64,000 nt of DNA from Clostridiaceae bacterium AM27-36LB (GTDB taxonomy: Bacteria; Bacillota; Clostridia; Lachnospirales; Lachnospiraceae): the NCBI GenBank assembly GCA_003480725.1, contig QUJQ01000004.1, forward strand, positions 186,001 to 250,000, written 5' to 3'. The notes under the pieces were generated by a model. It made no database searches, was not told the origin of the DNA, and was given only the letters and a program-made list of their open reading frames with translations. This document shows positions 16,736-25,621 of the stretch, one piece after another (the first letter of the stretch is position 1; the number at the start of each line of letters is the position of its first letter). The translations under genes and the position numbers were made by a program.

Positions 16736-18298
16736 TTAATGCTCCTTTACATATCCCTTCGGAGGATGGCTCTTTCGGAACAGATCATCCTGAAATCTCC
16801 ACAGTAAGAATAAAATCACCACAACAGCCACAACAATTCCAATGAGCAGCCACTGCATAGAGGAAAGCATGCTGATGTTAAAGCAGCGGATATTAATCCA
16901 CATCTGATTGATGTTGGCATTTCCTTCATCATCAAAATACAGCATAACCGCACTTCGGTCGATCTCTTCCTGGGACGGATACTGAGCAGACAGCTGGCGA
17001 TGAGCCTGCTCCGCTGGAGCGGTGATTACATAATCTTCATTCTCGTTATCCCCAACAAAGAAATAACCCAGCGGATATTTAATGGTATCTTCCTCATCAT
17101 CCTCTGCACCATAAGTCCAGTCCGCATATTCAAAGACCAGCGGACTGTCTCCGCCTGCAATAGCCGATGTATAGCCGATGTAATACATATTTCTGACTGC
17201 GCTGTCCGGACGAGACAGGAAATTGATAAATGCTTCTGCTGCCTGCTTCTTGGCCGCATCTTCACCGATGCCGCTCTTTAACATCACCCATCCGTCAAAC
17301 CACAGGTTCGTGCACTCTTCCGGTACGGCCCAGTCCAGATAATAATCATCCTCCTCAGCCTGATCCATGGTGTACACACCATCTCCGGACCACTGCAGAT
17401 TGGCAACCACTTTTCCAGTGATCATATCTGCTTTTCCACTGTCAGTCTCGAAGGAATACACATTCTGACGAATTTCTTTCAGCTTCTGTTCTGACTCATC
17501 AATGGTCTCCTTACGGGTGTCATTCATAATCGCGGACAACTGTTCGTGATAATCACTTCTGTTTCTGAGTCCGGTACTGTTCAGCAGATTTTTATTGAGA
17601 ATTGCCAGCGTTGGGAAGTAAGCATCTCGCACATTATCCTTGATGGTTACCTGACGGTAGAATTTCTCATTTTCCAGAATGCTCCAGGTAGAAGCCTCCT
17701 CTTCCGTCACCTCCTCCGGGTTGTACACCATACCGGTGATTCCCCACATATAACCAGCCGCATAATCAGACCACGGCTCTCCATCGATCTCATTTTCATG
17801 AAACACACCGTCAATATAAGGAGACACACCCTTTACATAGTAATTATTTTCATTGGAGTCATCAAAAAACTCATCGGATAAGGGCTCCAGCTTATTTTCT
17901 TTCATAAGCTTCATGATCATGTAGTCCGACGGGCACACCAGATCATACTCATTTCCAAGATTTAACTGGCTGTACAGCTCTTCATTGGTTCCGAAGGTAG
18001 AATACTCTACTTTCACAGGAACTCCATAAGTCTCGTAATACCACTCTTCAAAATCGGATACCAGTGAATTTTCTCCGAAGATATCTTCGCTTGGAAGATC
18101 AATCAGTTCATCATCCTCCCAGCCGCCTTCATCAATGTATTCCTCCCAGTTGCATACCCGGAGAACAACAGGTTTTTCCATATCTTTTGCAGCTGCCATT
18201 GTGGTCAGCGGAGCTGCAAACGTTCCAACGATTACGGAAAGCCCAGTCCCCGCTGCGAACGCACGGACCGTCAGATTCTTATAACGTCTATCTCTCAT
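16736..18298 (-). CDS. potD: Spermidine/putrescine ABC transporter substrate-binding protein PotD
   Basis: A 520-residue extracellular solute-binding protein. An N-terminal export signal (MRDRRYKNLTVRAF, then a hydrophobic core ending TTMAAA) is followed by VVLRVCNWEEYIDEG, the PotD/PotF hallmark, and YDLVCPSDYMIMKLMKENKL. Unlike most Gram-positive binding proteins there is no lipobox. A C-terminal hydrophobic segment (about residues 478-500, LLIGIVVAVVVILFLLW) probably anchors it, with a short Lys-rich tail. The start overlaps the potC end by 11 bases; an upstream in-frame ATG (18340) would lengthen the signal and lies inside potC. Confidence 0.9.
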   Translation of the reverse strand: MRDRRYKNLTVRAFAAGTGLSVIVGTFAAPLTTMAAAKDMEKPVVLRVCNWEEYIDEGGWEDDELIDLPSEDIFGENSLVSDFEEWYYETYGVPVKVEYSTFGTNEELYSQLNLGNEYDLVCPSDYMIMKLMKENKLEPLSDEFFDDSNENNYYVKGVSPYIDGVFHENEIDGEPWSDYAAGYMWGITGMVYNPEEVTEEEASTWSILENEKFYRQVTIKDNVRDAYFPTLAILNKNLLNSTGLRNRSDYHEQLSAIMNDTRKETIDESEQKLKEIRQNVYSFETDSGKADMITGKVVANLQWSGDGVYTMDQAEEDDYYLDWAVPEECTNLWFDGWVMLKSGIGEDAAKKQAAEAFINFLSRPDSAVRNMYYIGYTSAIAGGDSPLVFEYADWTYGAEDDEEDTIKYPLGYFFVGDNENEDYVITAPAEQAHRQLSAQYPSQEEIDRSAVMLYFDDEGNANINQMWINIRCFNISMLSSMQWLLIGIVVAVVVILFLLWRFQDDLFRKSHPPKGYVKEH

Positions 18299-19091
18299 TT
18301 TCCGCACCTGCCTTTCTGTCAGCCAGAAGATTCCATGCAAGCACGCCTGCTACGATCACTACAAAGATCAGTGTCGACAATGCCCACAGTGCAGTCTTGA
18401 TCTCTGTGTGAGCACCCTTGGTGGCATTTACCACATAAGTACTGATCGTATCGAAGGTAGATGGCTTGGTATAAGTCGTAATAAAATAATCATCCAGTGA
18501 CAGGGTCACGGACAACATAAATCCGGACACGATCCCCGGGATCAGCTGCGGGATCACTACTTTGCGAAGGGCCAGGCCGGCACTTGCGCCCAGATCCAGA
18601 GCCGCCTCATAGATGCTGTTATCCATCTGCTTCAGCTTCGGAAGCACAGACAGATATACAAAGGGTGCTTCCAGTACCACATGACCCACGATCAGCGGAA
18701 AGAAGGAATCCTTGCTCAGTCCCAGTACTACGATCAGTAATACACAGATAGAGAATCCGGTCACTACTTCCGCATTGACAACCGGGATCTGATTGGCAAA
18801 ATCCATAAATCCGCGAGGGCCTTTTTTACTGTAAAATGCTCCGATGGCTCCGATAGTTCCCAGGATCGTTGCGATCAGCGCAGAGCCAAATGCCAGCGCA
18901 AACGTTCCGCCGATCATGCTCAGCAGTTCGCCGGTCGTAAACAATGTTTTATAATTCTGCAGCGAAAAATGCCCACTGGTTCCGATGGTTGCTGTATCGG
19001 TAAAGCTGTATACTGCCAGGATCACAACCGGCAGATACATAAATAACAGCACCAGTGCCAGCCAGGAGGAACGTACTATTTTTTTCATCAT
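18288..19091 (-). CDS. potC: Polyamine ABC transporter permease PotC
   Basis: A 267-residue inner-membrane permease with six hydrophobic helices and the EAA loop YEAALDLGASAGLALRKVVIPQLIPG (about residues 160-185), which contacts PotA. It overlaps potB by four bases (ATGA-type) and potD by 11. Together with PotB it forms the channel of the spermidine/putrescine importer. Confidence 0.92.
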   Translation of the reverse strand: MMKKIVRSSWLALVLLFMYLPVVILAVYSFTDTATIGTSGHFSLQNYKTLFTTGELLSMIGGTFALAFGSALIATILGTIGAIGAFYSKKGPRGFMDFANQIPVVNAEVVTGFSICVLLIVVLGLSKDSFFPLIVGHVVLEAPFVYLSVLPKLKQMDNSIYEAALDLGASAGLALRKVVIPQLIPGIVSGFMLSVTLSLDDYFITTYTKPSTFDTISTYVVNATKGAHTEIKTALWALSTLIFVVIVAGVLAWNLLADRKAGAENER

Positions 19092-19873
19092 AAGAATGCC
19101 CCCCGTGTCGTCTCTTCTTCACTGAATCCATTGGTTGCCCACGTCACCAGGAAAATGATGGCCAGAAGCACAATGGAGATCATAGAACCGCTGTTCCAAT
19201 CGTATGCATGGAAGTAGCTTCCAATCAGACTTCCCATAATATAGGTGCTGTTATACAGCATATCCAGAATGACATAGTTGGTCATGGACGGCAGGAATAC
19301 CATGGTGACACCACTGATCAGTCCCGGCATACTAAGAGGTAATGTTACCTTTATAAATGTAATCACCGGACTGGCTCCCAGATCCGCAGCCGCCTCCAGA
19401 TAGCTTTTATCCAGCTTCTCTAATGTGGTGTACAGCGGAAGGATCATAAACGGCAGGAAATCATAGGTCATACCAAGCACCGTATTCAAAAACGGATGAT
19501 ATGCCAGGTTTCCTTCCACCATGGTCAGCACTTCTTTTAATGCGACCACACGAAGGGTAAAATTGATCCACATGGGTGCGATAAAAAGTACCAGCAGTAC
19601 ATTCTTTTTCTTAATATCGCTGCGTGCCAGGATGTAAGCTACCGGATAGGCTACCAGTGTACAGCAGGCAGTCACAGTCACCGCCGTCACAAGACTGTAT
19701 GCCAGTGTACCAATGGTATTTTCACTGGTGAAAAAGCTTACAAAATTCTGAACTGTAAACTGTCCCTGCCCATTGGTAAATGCATAATAAAGTACCACCA
19801 GAAGCGGTGCGATGACAAAACATATCAGGAACACTGCATAGGGGATACCAAGCTGTTTTCTTGAAAAACGCAT
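19088..19873 (-). CDS. potB: Polyamine ABC transporter permease PotB
   Basis: A 261-residue permease with six hydrophobic helices and the EAA loop YLEAAADLGASPVITFIKVT (about residues 157-176). The N terminus KQLGIPYAVFLICFVIAPLLVVLYYAF is typical of PotB/PotH. It lies 14 bases after potA and overlaps potC. Confidence 0.92.
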   Translation of the reverse strand: MRFSRKQLGIPYAVFLICFVIAPLLVVLYYAFTNGQGQFTVQNFVSFFTSENTIGTLAYSLVTAVTVTACCTLVAYPVAYILARSDIKKKNVLLVLFIAPMWINFTLRVVALKEVLTMVEGNLAYHPFLNTVLGMTYDFLPFMILPLYTTLEKLDKSYLEAAADLGASPVITFIKVTLPLSMPGLISGVTMVFLPSMTNYVILDMLYNSTYIMGSLIGSYFHAYDWNSGSMISIVLLAIIFLVTWATNGFSEEETTRGAFL

Positions 19874-19887
19874 CAGTCACACTCCTT

Positions 19888-21390
19888 TCAGTTTTCATCT
19901 GCCAGAGAAAGTTCAATGCTGTCTTTCGGAATCAGCAGTCTGACATAGTCATTTTCATTCCACAGATATTCATCATGAAGATGGAAATCAAACTCATCCT
20001 TCGTTCTGACAATGTAATGATAATGGTCACCTTTATAAATAAGAGAAATAATATTTCCGCAGATGCCCTCTCCATTCTCTGTATCATCACTCATTGTGAT
20101 AGATTCAACCGGAACTTTCACTTTTACCTTCACGCCAGCTGTCTGGATCTCATCTCCGGATGCATCCACCAGGACACCCTCCGCATTGATGGTAGATCCC
20201 GGATACAGTCTGGTCACATCGCAGTCATACTCGCCGCCTGCAAATTCCACCATGTAATTCTTCGTCAGTTCGCCTTCATAAATATTCTGGTTCGTATCTG
20301 CCAGGATTACATGGATACCATCCGGCTCCAGACACATCCCGATGGTTTCTCCAACTTTTGCTCCTCTGGTTCCCTGGATCACCACTTCATTATCTCCGGA
20401 TTCTACAATGATCTCATAATGCATTCCCTTAAAGATCACAGACTGCACCACGCCGGTGATTGTTCCTTTTTCCGGTTCCGTCATGATCACGTCCTCCGGC
20501 CGGACGATCACATCAACCTTAGCCCCTGTCGGCAGATCATCCAGACACTCAAACTCGGCACCACAGAAATTAACTTTTCTGATACCGCTCATATGGCCGG
20601 TATAAATATTGCTCTCGCCGATAAAGTCTGCCACGAATACAGTATTGGGCTCGTTGTAGATCTCTTCCGGTGTACCAATCTGCTGGATCTTTCCGTCAGA
20701 CATAACGACCACCTTGTCTGACATGGTCAGAGCCTCTTCCTGATCATGTGTTACATAGATAAAGGTGATTCCCAGTTCCTTATGCATAGCCTTCAATTCC
20801 AGCTGCATCTCTTTTCTCATCTTCAGATCCAAAGCTCCCAGCGGCTCGTCAAGCAGAAGGATCTCCGGCTCATTAACAATGGCACGGGCAATGGCAATAC
20901 GCTGCTGCTGACCGCCGGACAGAGTTGCAATGCTCCTCTTCTCAAAGCCTTCCAGGTCAACGATCTGGAGTGCATGACTTACCTTCTCACGGATCTCTTC
21001 CTTGGTCAGCTTCTCCTGACGGGTCAGAGTCTCCCCCGCTGCATTCTGATAAGTAACGGTCTTAGTTTTCAGCTTCAGTCCAAACGCAATATTGTCAAAT
21101 ATATTCAGATGTGGAAATAACGCGTATCGCTGAAATACCGTATTGATCGGCCGCTTATTAGGCGGCAGCTGACTGATCTCTTTTCCATTCAAAAGTATCT
21201 GTCCCTCTGTCGGAATATCAAATCCGGCGATCATTCGCAATGTTGTGGTCTTTCCGCATCCGGAAGGACCCAGAAATGTCACAAACTCTCCCTTTTTCAC
21301 CTGGAGATTAAAGTCCTTTACCGCTTCAAAATTATCCTCAAAGCGCTTCTTGATCCCTTTCAGTTCAATAATGTTTTCAACTGACATCAT
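19888..21390 (-). CDS. potA: Polyamine ABC transporter ATP-binding protein PotA, extended C terminus
   Basis: A 500-residue ATPase. Walker A GPSGCGKTT, signature LSGGQQQRIAIARA, Walker B ILLLDEPLGALD and switch HDQEEA are intact in the first 240 residues. The C-terminal part carries TOBE-type folds but is about 130 residues longer than the usual 370-380 residue PotA, with a second repeat-like region after about residue 370 (NYMVEFAGGEYDCDV onward). The double ATG at 21390/21387 is used; an earlier ATG at 21411 has no ribosome site. First gene of the operon, with a structured leader. Confidence 0.9.
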   Translation of the reverse strand: MMSVENIIELKGIKKRFEDNFEAVKDFNLQVKKGEFVTFLGPSGCGKTTTLRMIAGFDIPTEGQILLNGKEISQLPPNKRPINTVFQRYALFPHLNIFDNIAFGLKLKTKTVTYQNAAGETLTRQEKLTKEEIREKVSHALQIVDLEGFEKRSIATLSGGQQQRIAIARAIVNEPEILLLDEPLGALDLKMRKEMQLELKAMHKELGITFIYVTHDQEEALTMSDKVVVMSDGKIQQIGTPEEIYNEPNTVFVADFIGESNIYTGHMSGIRKVNFCGAEFECLDDLPTGAKVDVIVRPEDVIMTEPEKGTITGVVQSVIFKGMHYEIIVESGDNEVVIQGTRGAKVGETIGMCLEPDGIHVILADTNQNIYEGELTKNYMVEFAGGEYDCDVTRLYPGSTINAEGVLVDASGDEIQTAGVKVKVKVPVESITMSDDTENGEGICGNIISLIYKGDHYHYIVRTKDEFDFHLHDEYLWNENDYVRLLIPKDSIELSLADEN

Positions 21391-21445
21391 GTGGCACCCA
21401 AATCCTTTCATTTGTTATTTACAGTGATATTTGCACACAATAAAA

Positions 21446-21487
21446 GCAGAGATATCAAGATGACTTTTCGTTTCTTGACGTCTCTGC
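21446..21487 (-). terminator. Terminator-like hairpin in the potA leader
   Basis: On the minus strand GCAGAGACGTCAAGA pairs with TCTTGATATCTCTGC (one internal 2-base mismatch), followed by TTTTATTG. It lies between the promoter at 21521-21549 and the potA start, so it is an attenuator candidate. An AGTGATA upstream could pair with TATCACT downstream across it. Confidence 0.65.
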
Positions 21488-21520
21488 CTTTTCGTTCCTA
21501 TGCCAGTATCACTATCACAA

Positions 21521-21549
21521 ATCCTAGCGGAAAATGATAAAAATGTCAA
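21521..21549 (-). promoter_or_regulatory. Promoter of potABCD
   Basis: Minus-strand TTGACA (21544-21549), 17 bases, TAGGAT (21521-21526). Predicted start near 21514 gives a leader of about 125 nt containing the hairpin at 21446-21487. Confidence 0.7.
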
Positions 21550-21699
21550 TAAAATATTACTGATTTTGCAAGGATTTTACGTGAAGTTCAGGTTGCTTAA
21601 ACATTTCTGTTTTTCGTCAAAAATTCCTGTTTTACATTTTCAATTTTCAGTTTTCATGTTTTCTGACTTTTTAAGATTTCACAGAAAGTTCACAAAAAA

Positions 21700-21742
21700 T
21701 TAGCACTCGCCTATTGACAGTGCTAATAATAAGTGTTATAGT
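21700..21742 (+). promoter_or_regulatory. CIRCE operator overlapping the hsp20 promoter
   Basis: TTAGCACTC (21700-21708), 9-base spacer, CAGTGCTAA (21718-21726): CIRCE, the HrcA operator, with one mismatch in the right arm. The promoter TTGACA (21714-21719), 17 bases, TATAGT (21737-21742) overlaps it, so HrcA binding would block the -35 box. Confidence 0.9.
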
Positions 21743-21811
21743 ACGGATAGAACAAATGAAGAGGGATACAAGAAAGAACTTAGATCCCGAACCCGAAAGG
21801 AGATATGACTT

Positions 21812-22237
21812 ATGTTGATGCCTAGCATTTTTACAAATACTTATTTTAATGATTTCTTTGAGGATCCGTTTAAGAGTTTGGATTATAACACCTCTGGTCT
21901 GATGACCACAGATGTGAAGGATACCAAGGATGGTTATGAGATGACCATGAACCTGCCAGGAGTGAAGAAAGAAGACATTCAGGCTGAGTTGAAAGATGGT
22001 TACCTTACCATCAATGCAGTGTCCAATTCCAACAAGGATGAGAAAGACAAAGATGGCAAGTACATCCGTAAGGAACGTTACAGTGGCTCCTGCACCAGAA
22101 CCTTCTACGTAGGCGACAGTGTAAAACAGGATGACATTAAAGCCAAATTCGAAGATGGTACTTTGAAGCTTACCATTCCGAAAGAGACTGCGAAACCTGC
22201 CGTTGAAGAAAAGAAATATGTCAGCATTGAAGGCTGA
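21812..22237 (+). CDS. Small heat-shock protein, Hsp20/alpha-crystallin family (1)
   Basis: A 141-residue Hsp20 chaperone. The alpha-crystallin domain spans about residues 30-135 with YEMTMNLPGVKKEDIQAEL, GYLTINA and the C-terminal GTLKLTIPKE motif. sHSPs hold unfolding proteins for refolding by DnaK/ClpB. AAAGGAG lies ten bases before ATG. The CIRCE site directly upstream predicts HrcA repression and heat induction. It shares its N terminus (MLMPSIF) and overall sequence with the next gene, so the pair is a tandem duplication. Confidence 0.95.
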   Translation: MLMPSIFTNTYFNDFFEDPFKSLDYNTSGLMTTDVKDTKDGYEMTMNLPGVKKEDIQAELKDGYLTINAVSNSNKDEKDKDGKYIRKERYSGSCTRTFYVGDSVKQDDIKAKFEDGTLKLTIPKETAKPAVEEKKYVSIEG

Positions 22238-22354
22238 CATGTAATCTGTGCCTGATGGCACACCAGAACAGCTGACCCGTAGCGGTGTCGAAAGGCACCG
22301 CCACCCTAAATAAATTATAGTAAATAATTTTAATTCCACAAGGAGGAATGACTT

Positions 22355-22816
22355 ATGTTGATGCCGAGTATTTTTAATGATAACTTATTTGATAACTTTT
22401 TTGATTTTCCGTTCTATGATGACAGAGCAGAGCGTCAGGCTGAAAAGAAACTGTATGGACATCGTGCAGCAAATCTGATGAAGACGGATATCAAGGAGAA
22501 AAAAGATGGCTATGATCTGGAGATGGATCTGCCGGGATTCAAGAAAGACGAAGTTAAGGTTGAACTGAACAATGGTTATCTGACCGTCAGTGCAGCTAAA
22601 GGTCTTGATGAAGATGACAAGGACAAAGAGACCGGTAAATATATCCGTCGTGAGCGTTACACCGGTTCCTGCCAGAGAAGCTTCTATGTTGGCGATGATA
22701 TTACCGAAGAGGATATCAAGGGCGAGTTCAAGCATGGTATCCTGAAACTGTTCGTGCCGAAGAAAGAAGCAAAACCGGCTGTAGAACAGAAGAAATACAT
22801 TACCATTGAAGGTTAA
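22355..22816 (+). CDS. Small heat-shock protein, Hsp20/alpha-crystallin family (2)
   Basis: A 153-residue paralogue of the preceding Hsp20, with a longer charged linker after the N-terminal FDFPFYDD segment. Domain core YDLEMDLPGFKKDEVKVEL, GYLTVSA and HGILKLFVPKKE are intact. AAGGAGG precedes ATG. The 117-base gap has two small hairpins (GTGCC/GGCAC and GCGGTG/CACCGC) and no clear promoter, so cotranscription from the CIRCE promoter is likely. A strong terminator follows. Confidence 0.95.
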   Translation: MLMPSIFNDNLFDNFFDFPFYDDRAERQAEKKLYGHRAANLMKTDIKEKKDGYDLEMDLPGFKKDEVKVELNNGYLTVSAAKGLDEDDKDKETGKYIRRERYTGSCQRSFYVGDDITEEDIKGEFKHGILKLFVPKKEAKPAVEQKKYITIEG

Positions 22817-22870
22817 TGAGAATATCCCAAAGTAATTTACATTACTTTTCCCTATAGCATCATTCCATAC

Positions 22871-22903
22871 AAAATACCGGAGGGCTTGCCCCTCCGGTAT
22901 TTT
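22871..22903. terminator. Bidirectional terminator between hsp20 and kdpE
   Basis: AAAATACCGGAGGG (22871-22884) and CCCTCCGGTATTTT (22890-22903) with a 5-base loop. The T/A runs on both flanks suit both the hsp20 transcript and the convergent kdpE transcript. Confidence 0.93.
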
Positions 22904-22911
22904 TCATATAT

Positions 22912-23613
22912 TTATTCTATTTTCAGCATCCGATAACCGATACCAATATGCGTCTGTATATATTGAACTTCCTTTTTATCCGCTTCCAGCTTCTTCCTGA
23001 GTGTTGCCATGAACACACGAAGAGATGCAACATCATTTTCTGAGCTTCTTCCCCACACTTGTTGCGTAATGTAAGTGTGAGTCAACACCTTTCCCATATT
23101 ACGTGATAAAAGGCACAAAAGTTTATACTCAATAGGGGTCAGATGAAGTTCTTCTCCTCTTAAGAAAACACAGCCTGCTGTATAGTCAATTTTCAATTCT
23201 CCATTGGTAAAAACTGCGCTTTCCTTTCCATCGATCCCCTGGTTGACAGACAACCTGCGTTGTGCTACTCGTATCCGCGCAAGCAACTCTTCTACAGAAA
23301 ATGGCTTGGTAATATAATCATCCGCCCCGGCATCCAATGCCTCTATTTTGTCTGTATCTTCACTTCTGGCGCTGACTACAATAATAGGAAGATTCGACCA
23401 TGTCCGAATCTTTTTTATTACTTCAACCCCCTCCATATCTGGAAGTCCAAGGTCAAGCAACACAATATCCGGATTGTGAGAAGACGCTTCCATAATCGCT
23501 GATGCGCCGTTTTCTGCGGTTAAATATTTATAGTCATGAGTTTTCAACGTAGTTACGATCAGATTTCTGATCGGGCGGTCATCTTCTACTACAAGAATAA
23601 GAGCTTTATTCAT
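22912..23613 (-). CDS. kdpE: OmpR-family response regulator, KdpE-like
   Basis: A 233-residue response regulator. Receiver domain (1-120) has the acidic pocket VVEDD, phosphoacceptor DIVLLDLGLPD and Lys in YITKPFS. The C-terminal winged helix (about 135-230) contains TPIEYKLLCLLSRNMGKVLTHTYI. Sequence agrees with KdpE. The start overlaps the kdpD end by eight bases. No kdpFABC is in the window; the pair follows KtrAB, so its target is probably that K+ system or genes elsewhere. Confidence 0.9.
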   Translation of the reverse strand: MNKALILVVEDDRPIRNLIVTTLKTHDYKYLTAENGASAIMEASSHNPDIVLLDLGLPDMEGVEVIKKIRTWSNLPIIVVSARSEDTDKIEALDAGADDYITKPFSVEELLARIRVAQRRLSVNQGIDGKESAVFTNGELKIDYTAGCVFLRGEELHLTPIEYKLLCLLSRNMGKVLTHTYITQQVWGRSSENDVASLRVFMATLRKKLEADKKEVQYIQTHIGIGYRMLKIE

Positions 23614-25564
23614 TCAATATCACCTCACTTAATGGTAATGCAAACGAGAAGATACAGCCATGTGGATCATTGTCTTCTAATTCCATTTTTCCCCCGTGTG
23701 CTTCCACAATGGACTGACACAATGCAAGTCCCAATCCAAGACTTCGTTGACTATCCGCAATATTGTTCCCTCCTGTAAAAAACATTTCGAAGATATGCGG
23801 TTTTATCTCATCTGAAATTCCAGGTCCATTATCTTCCACACTGATCCACGCTTTTTCATTTTTCTTCAGAGCTCTTATTGTAATTGTCGAACCAGAAGGG
23901 GTATATTTTATTGCATTGTCCACCAGATTAACAAGAACCTGAATAATAAGTCTTACATCCATTCTCGCAAGAAGCAGGTCTTCACATTCTGTGATGATCT
24001 TGTAATCATCATGCTTTCGGCTGATATGACGCAAAGCTTCCGCAATCACTTCGTCCATAAGCTGATCCGTAAACTTAAACTTTAATCTCCCGTCATTCAG
24101 TCTTGTAATAGACAACAGATTCTCAACTACACCTGTGAGCCACTCTGCGTCATCATAAATATCCGTATAGATCTGCCGTCTTGTTCCTTCATCCAGATAT
24201 TTTCCATTACTGAGCAGCATATCCGCATTCCCTGATATTGAGCACAACGGTGTTCGCAGATCATGTGATATGGCACGCAGCAGATCAGCCCGAAGCTGTT
24301 CATTTTTTGCGATCACTGCATTTTTTTCTTTTTCTTCTGCGTTTCTGGCATTATCCATGGCAAGAGCGCATCCGTTAAGCACAGACAGCAAAATACTGTA
24401 TTCAAACGAATCCAATACATTTTTCTGAGCAGGAACACCAATAACTCCATATACTTGGTCTCCAATACGAATCGCCAGATACAGGCATTTCGAATTTTTA
24501 TAATAATGCGTTGTTGCTCCTGCTCGCTTTTTGTTCGTATATACCCATCTGGCAATCTGCTGCTCATCCAATGTCAGATAGGACTGGTCTTCCGCTTTTT
24601 CTTTTTCGGAAAACAGATGTCCTTCTGCCAGTCTCCCATTTACTGCAGCATACGCTACAATGCTGCGGTCAAACAGACGTGCCAGCTGTGTACATGTAAT
24701 CTCAAGTATCTCCTTCTGGCTCCTCGCCTTTTGCAGCAGACGATCCGTGTCAAACAGAATCTGCGTGCGAAATGCCAGCTGTGCTGATAGTCTGGCATGC
24801 ATTTTCAATTTTGCAGCCAGTGTCCCTGTCAGCACAGATGATATCAGCATGATCACAAATGTCACCGGATATCCCACTGCATAGGTCTGAAATGACATCC
24901 TTGGCTCGGTGAGAAAAAAGCAAAAAAGAAAGACACTCATGACAGAACCCGCAACACTGCATAGATATCCATCTGTCAAAATTGAGGTAAGCAATACCCC
25001 AAGAATATAAATGGTCACAACATTGGCTTCTGAAAAATGAAATTTCTGAAACACAAGTCCTATGAATGTACAGATGACAAAGATAAGAACCGTCAGAAAA
25101 CACTCTTTTATCGATGGCTTCTCCACATGCAGGGGCAAATGTCCTTTTCTGTAATTTTCTGCTTTCACCGTATCAGGTATAATATGAATATCGATATCAG
25201 GGACAATATCGATCAGCTTTTCAGTCAATGTTTTTCTGCTGAAAAAATAATTTCTCTTCATACTGCTCTGGCCGATCACAATTTCAGTAACATTGGACAG
25301 CTGTGCATACTCTGATATCTGCAATGGAACATTTTCCCCATGTGTCATTACAATCTCTGCTCCTAGTTCCTCTGCAAAACGAATATTCTCATCCAGCCTT
25401 TCTTTATCTTCTGACTGGATCCTTGCTCCTGTCTGCACATATAAAGCAGTAAATTGTGCCTGCAATGCATTTGCCATTTTGGAAGCGGTAAAGATAATAT
25501 TCTTATTTGATGGAGAGGATGACAAACATACCAGAATATGTTCATTCTCTGTATTTACATTCAT
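23606..25564 (-). CDS. kdpD: KdpD-like sensor histidine kinase lacking the N-terminal KdpD domain
   Basis: A 652-residue kinase. It begins directly with a UspA-like domain (about 1-140), then four hydrophobic helices (about 160-260; DUF4118), a GAF-like region (280-410), HisKA with SHDLRTPLCSISG (His near 428) and an HATPase domain with NLVDNAIKYTPSG and EDNGPGI. E. coli KdpD is about 895 residues and has an extra 230-residue Walker-containing domain at the N terminus, which is missing here, so stimulus sensing must rest on the Usp/TM/GAF parts. Located 57 bases after ktrA. Confidence 0.9.
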   Translation of the reverse strand: MNVNTENEHILVCLSSSPSNKNIIFTASKMANALQAQFTALYVQTGARIQSEDKERLDENIRFAEELGAEIVMTHGENVPLQISEYAQLSNVTEIVIGQSSMKRNYFFSRKTLTEKLIDIVPDIDIHIIPDTVKAENYRKGHLPLHVEKPSIKECFLTVLIFVICTFIGLVFQKFHFSEANVVTIYILGVLLTSILTDGYLCSVAGSVMSVFLFCFFLTEPRMSFQTYAVGYPVTFVIMLISSVLTGTLAAKLKMHARLSAQLAFRTQILFDTDRLLQKARSQKEILEITCTQLARLFDRSIVAYAAVNGRLAEGHLFSEKEKAEDQSYLTLDEQQIARWVYTNKKRAGATTHYYKNSKCLYLAIRIGDQVYGVIGVPAQKNVLDSFEYSILLSVLNGCALAMDNARNAEEKEKNAVIAKNEQLRADLLRAISHDLRTPLCSISGNADMLLSNGKYLDEGTRRQIYTDIYDDAEWLTGVVENLLSITRLNDGRLKFKFTDQLMDEVIAEALRHISRKHDDYKIITECEDLLLARMDVRLIIQVLVNLVDNAIKYTPSGSTITIRALKKNEKAWISVEDNGPGISDEIKPHIFEMFFTGGNNIADSQRSLGLGLALCQSIVEAHGGKMELEDNDPHGCIFSFALPLSEVILNE

Positions 25565-25621
25565 GTTCTCTTCCGCCTTTTCCGGATATTGAACAAATTA
25601 TAACATGTTATAAAAGTCTCT

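Noticed and set aside
22238..22354. Separate promoter or regulatory RNA between the two hsp20 genes
   Set aside because: Only two short hairpins and AT-rich sequence are seen, with no -35/-10 pair and no second CIRCE; more likely an intercistronic spacer.
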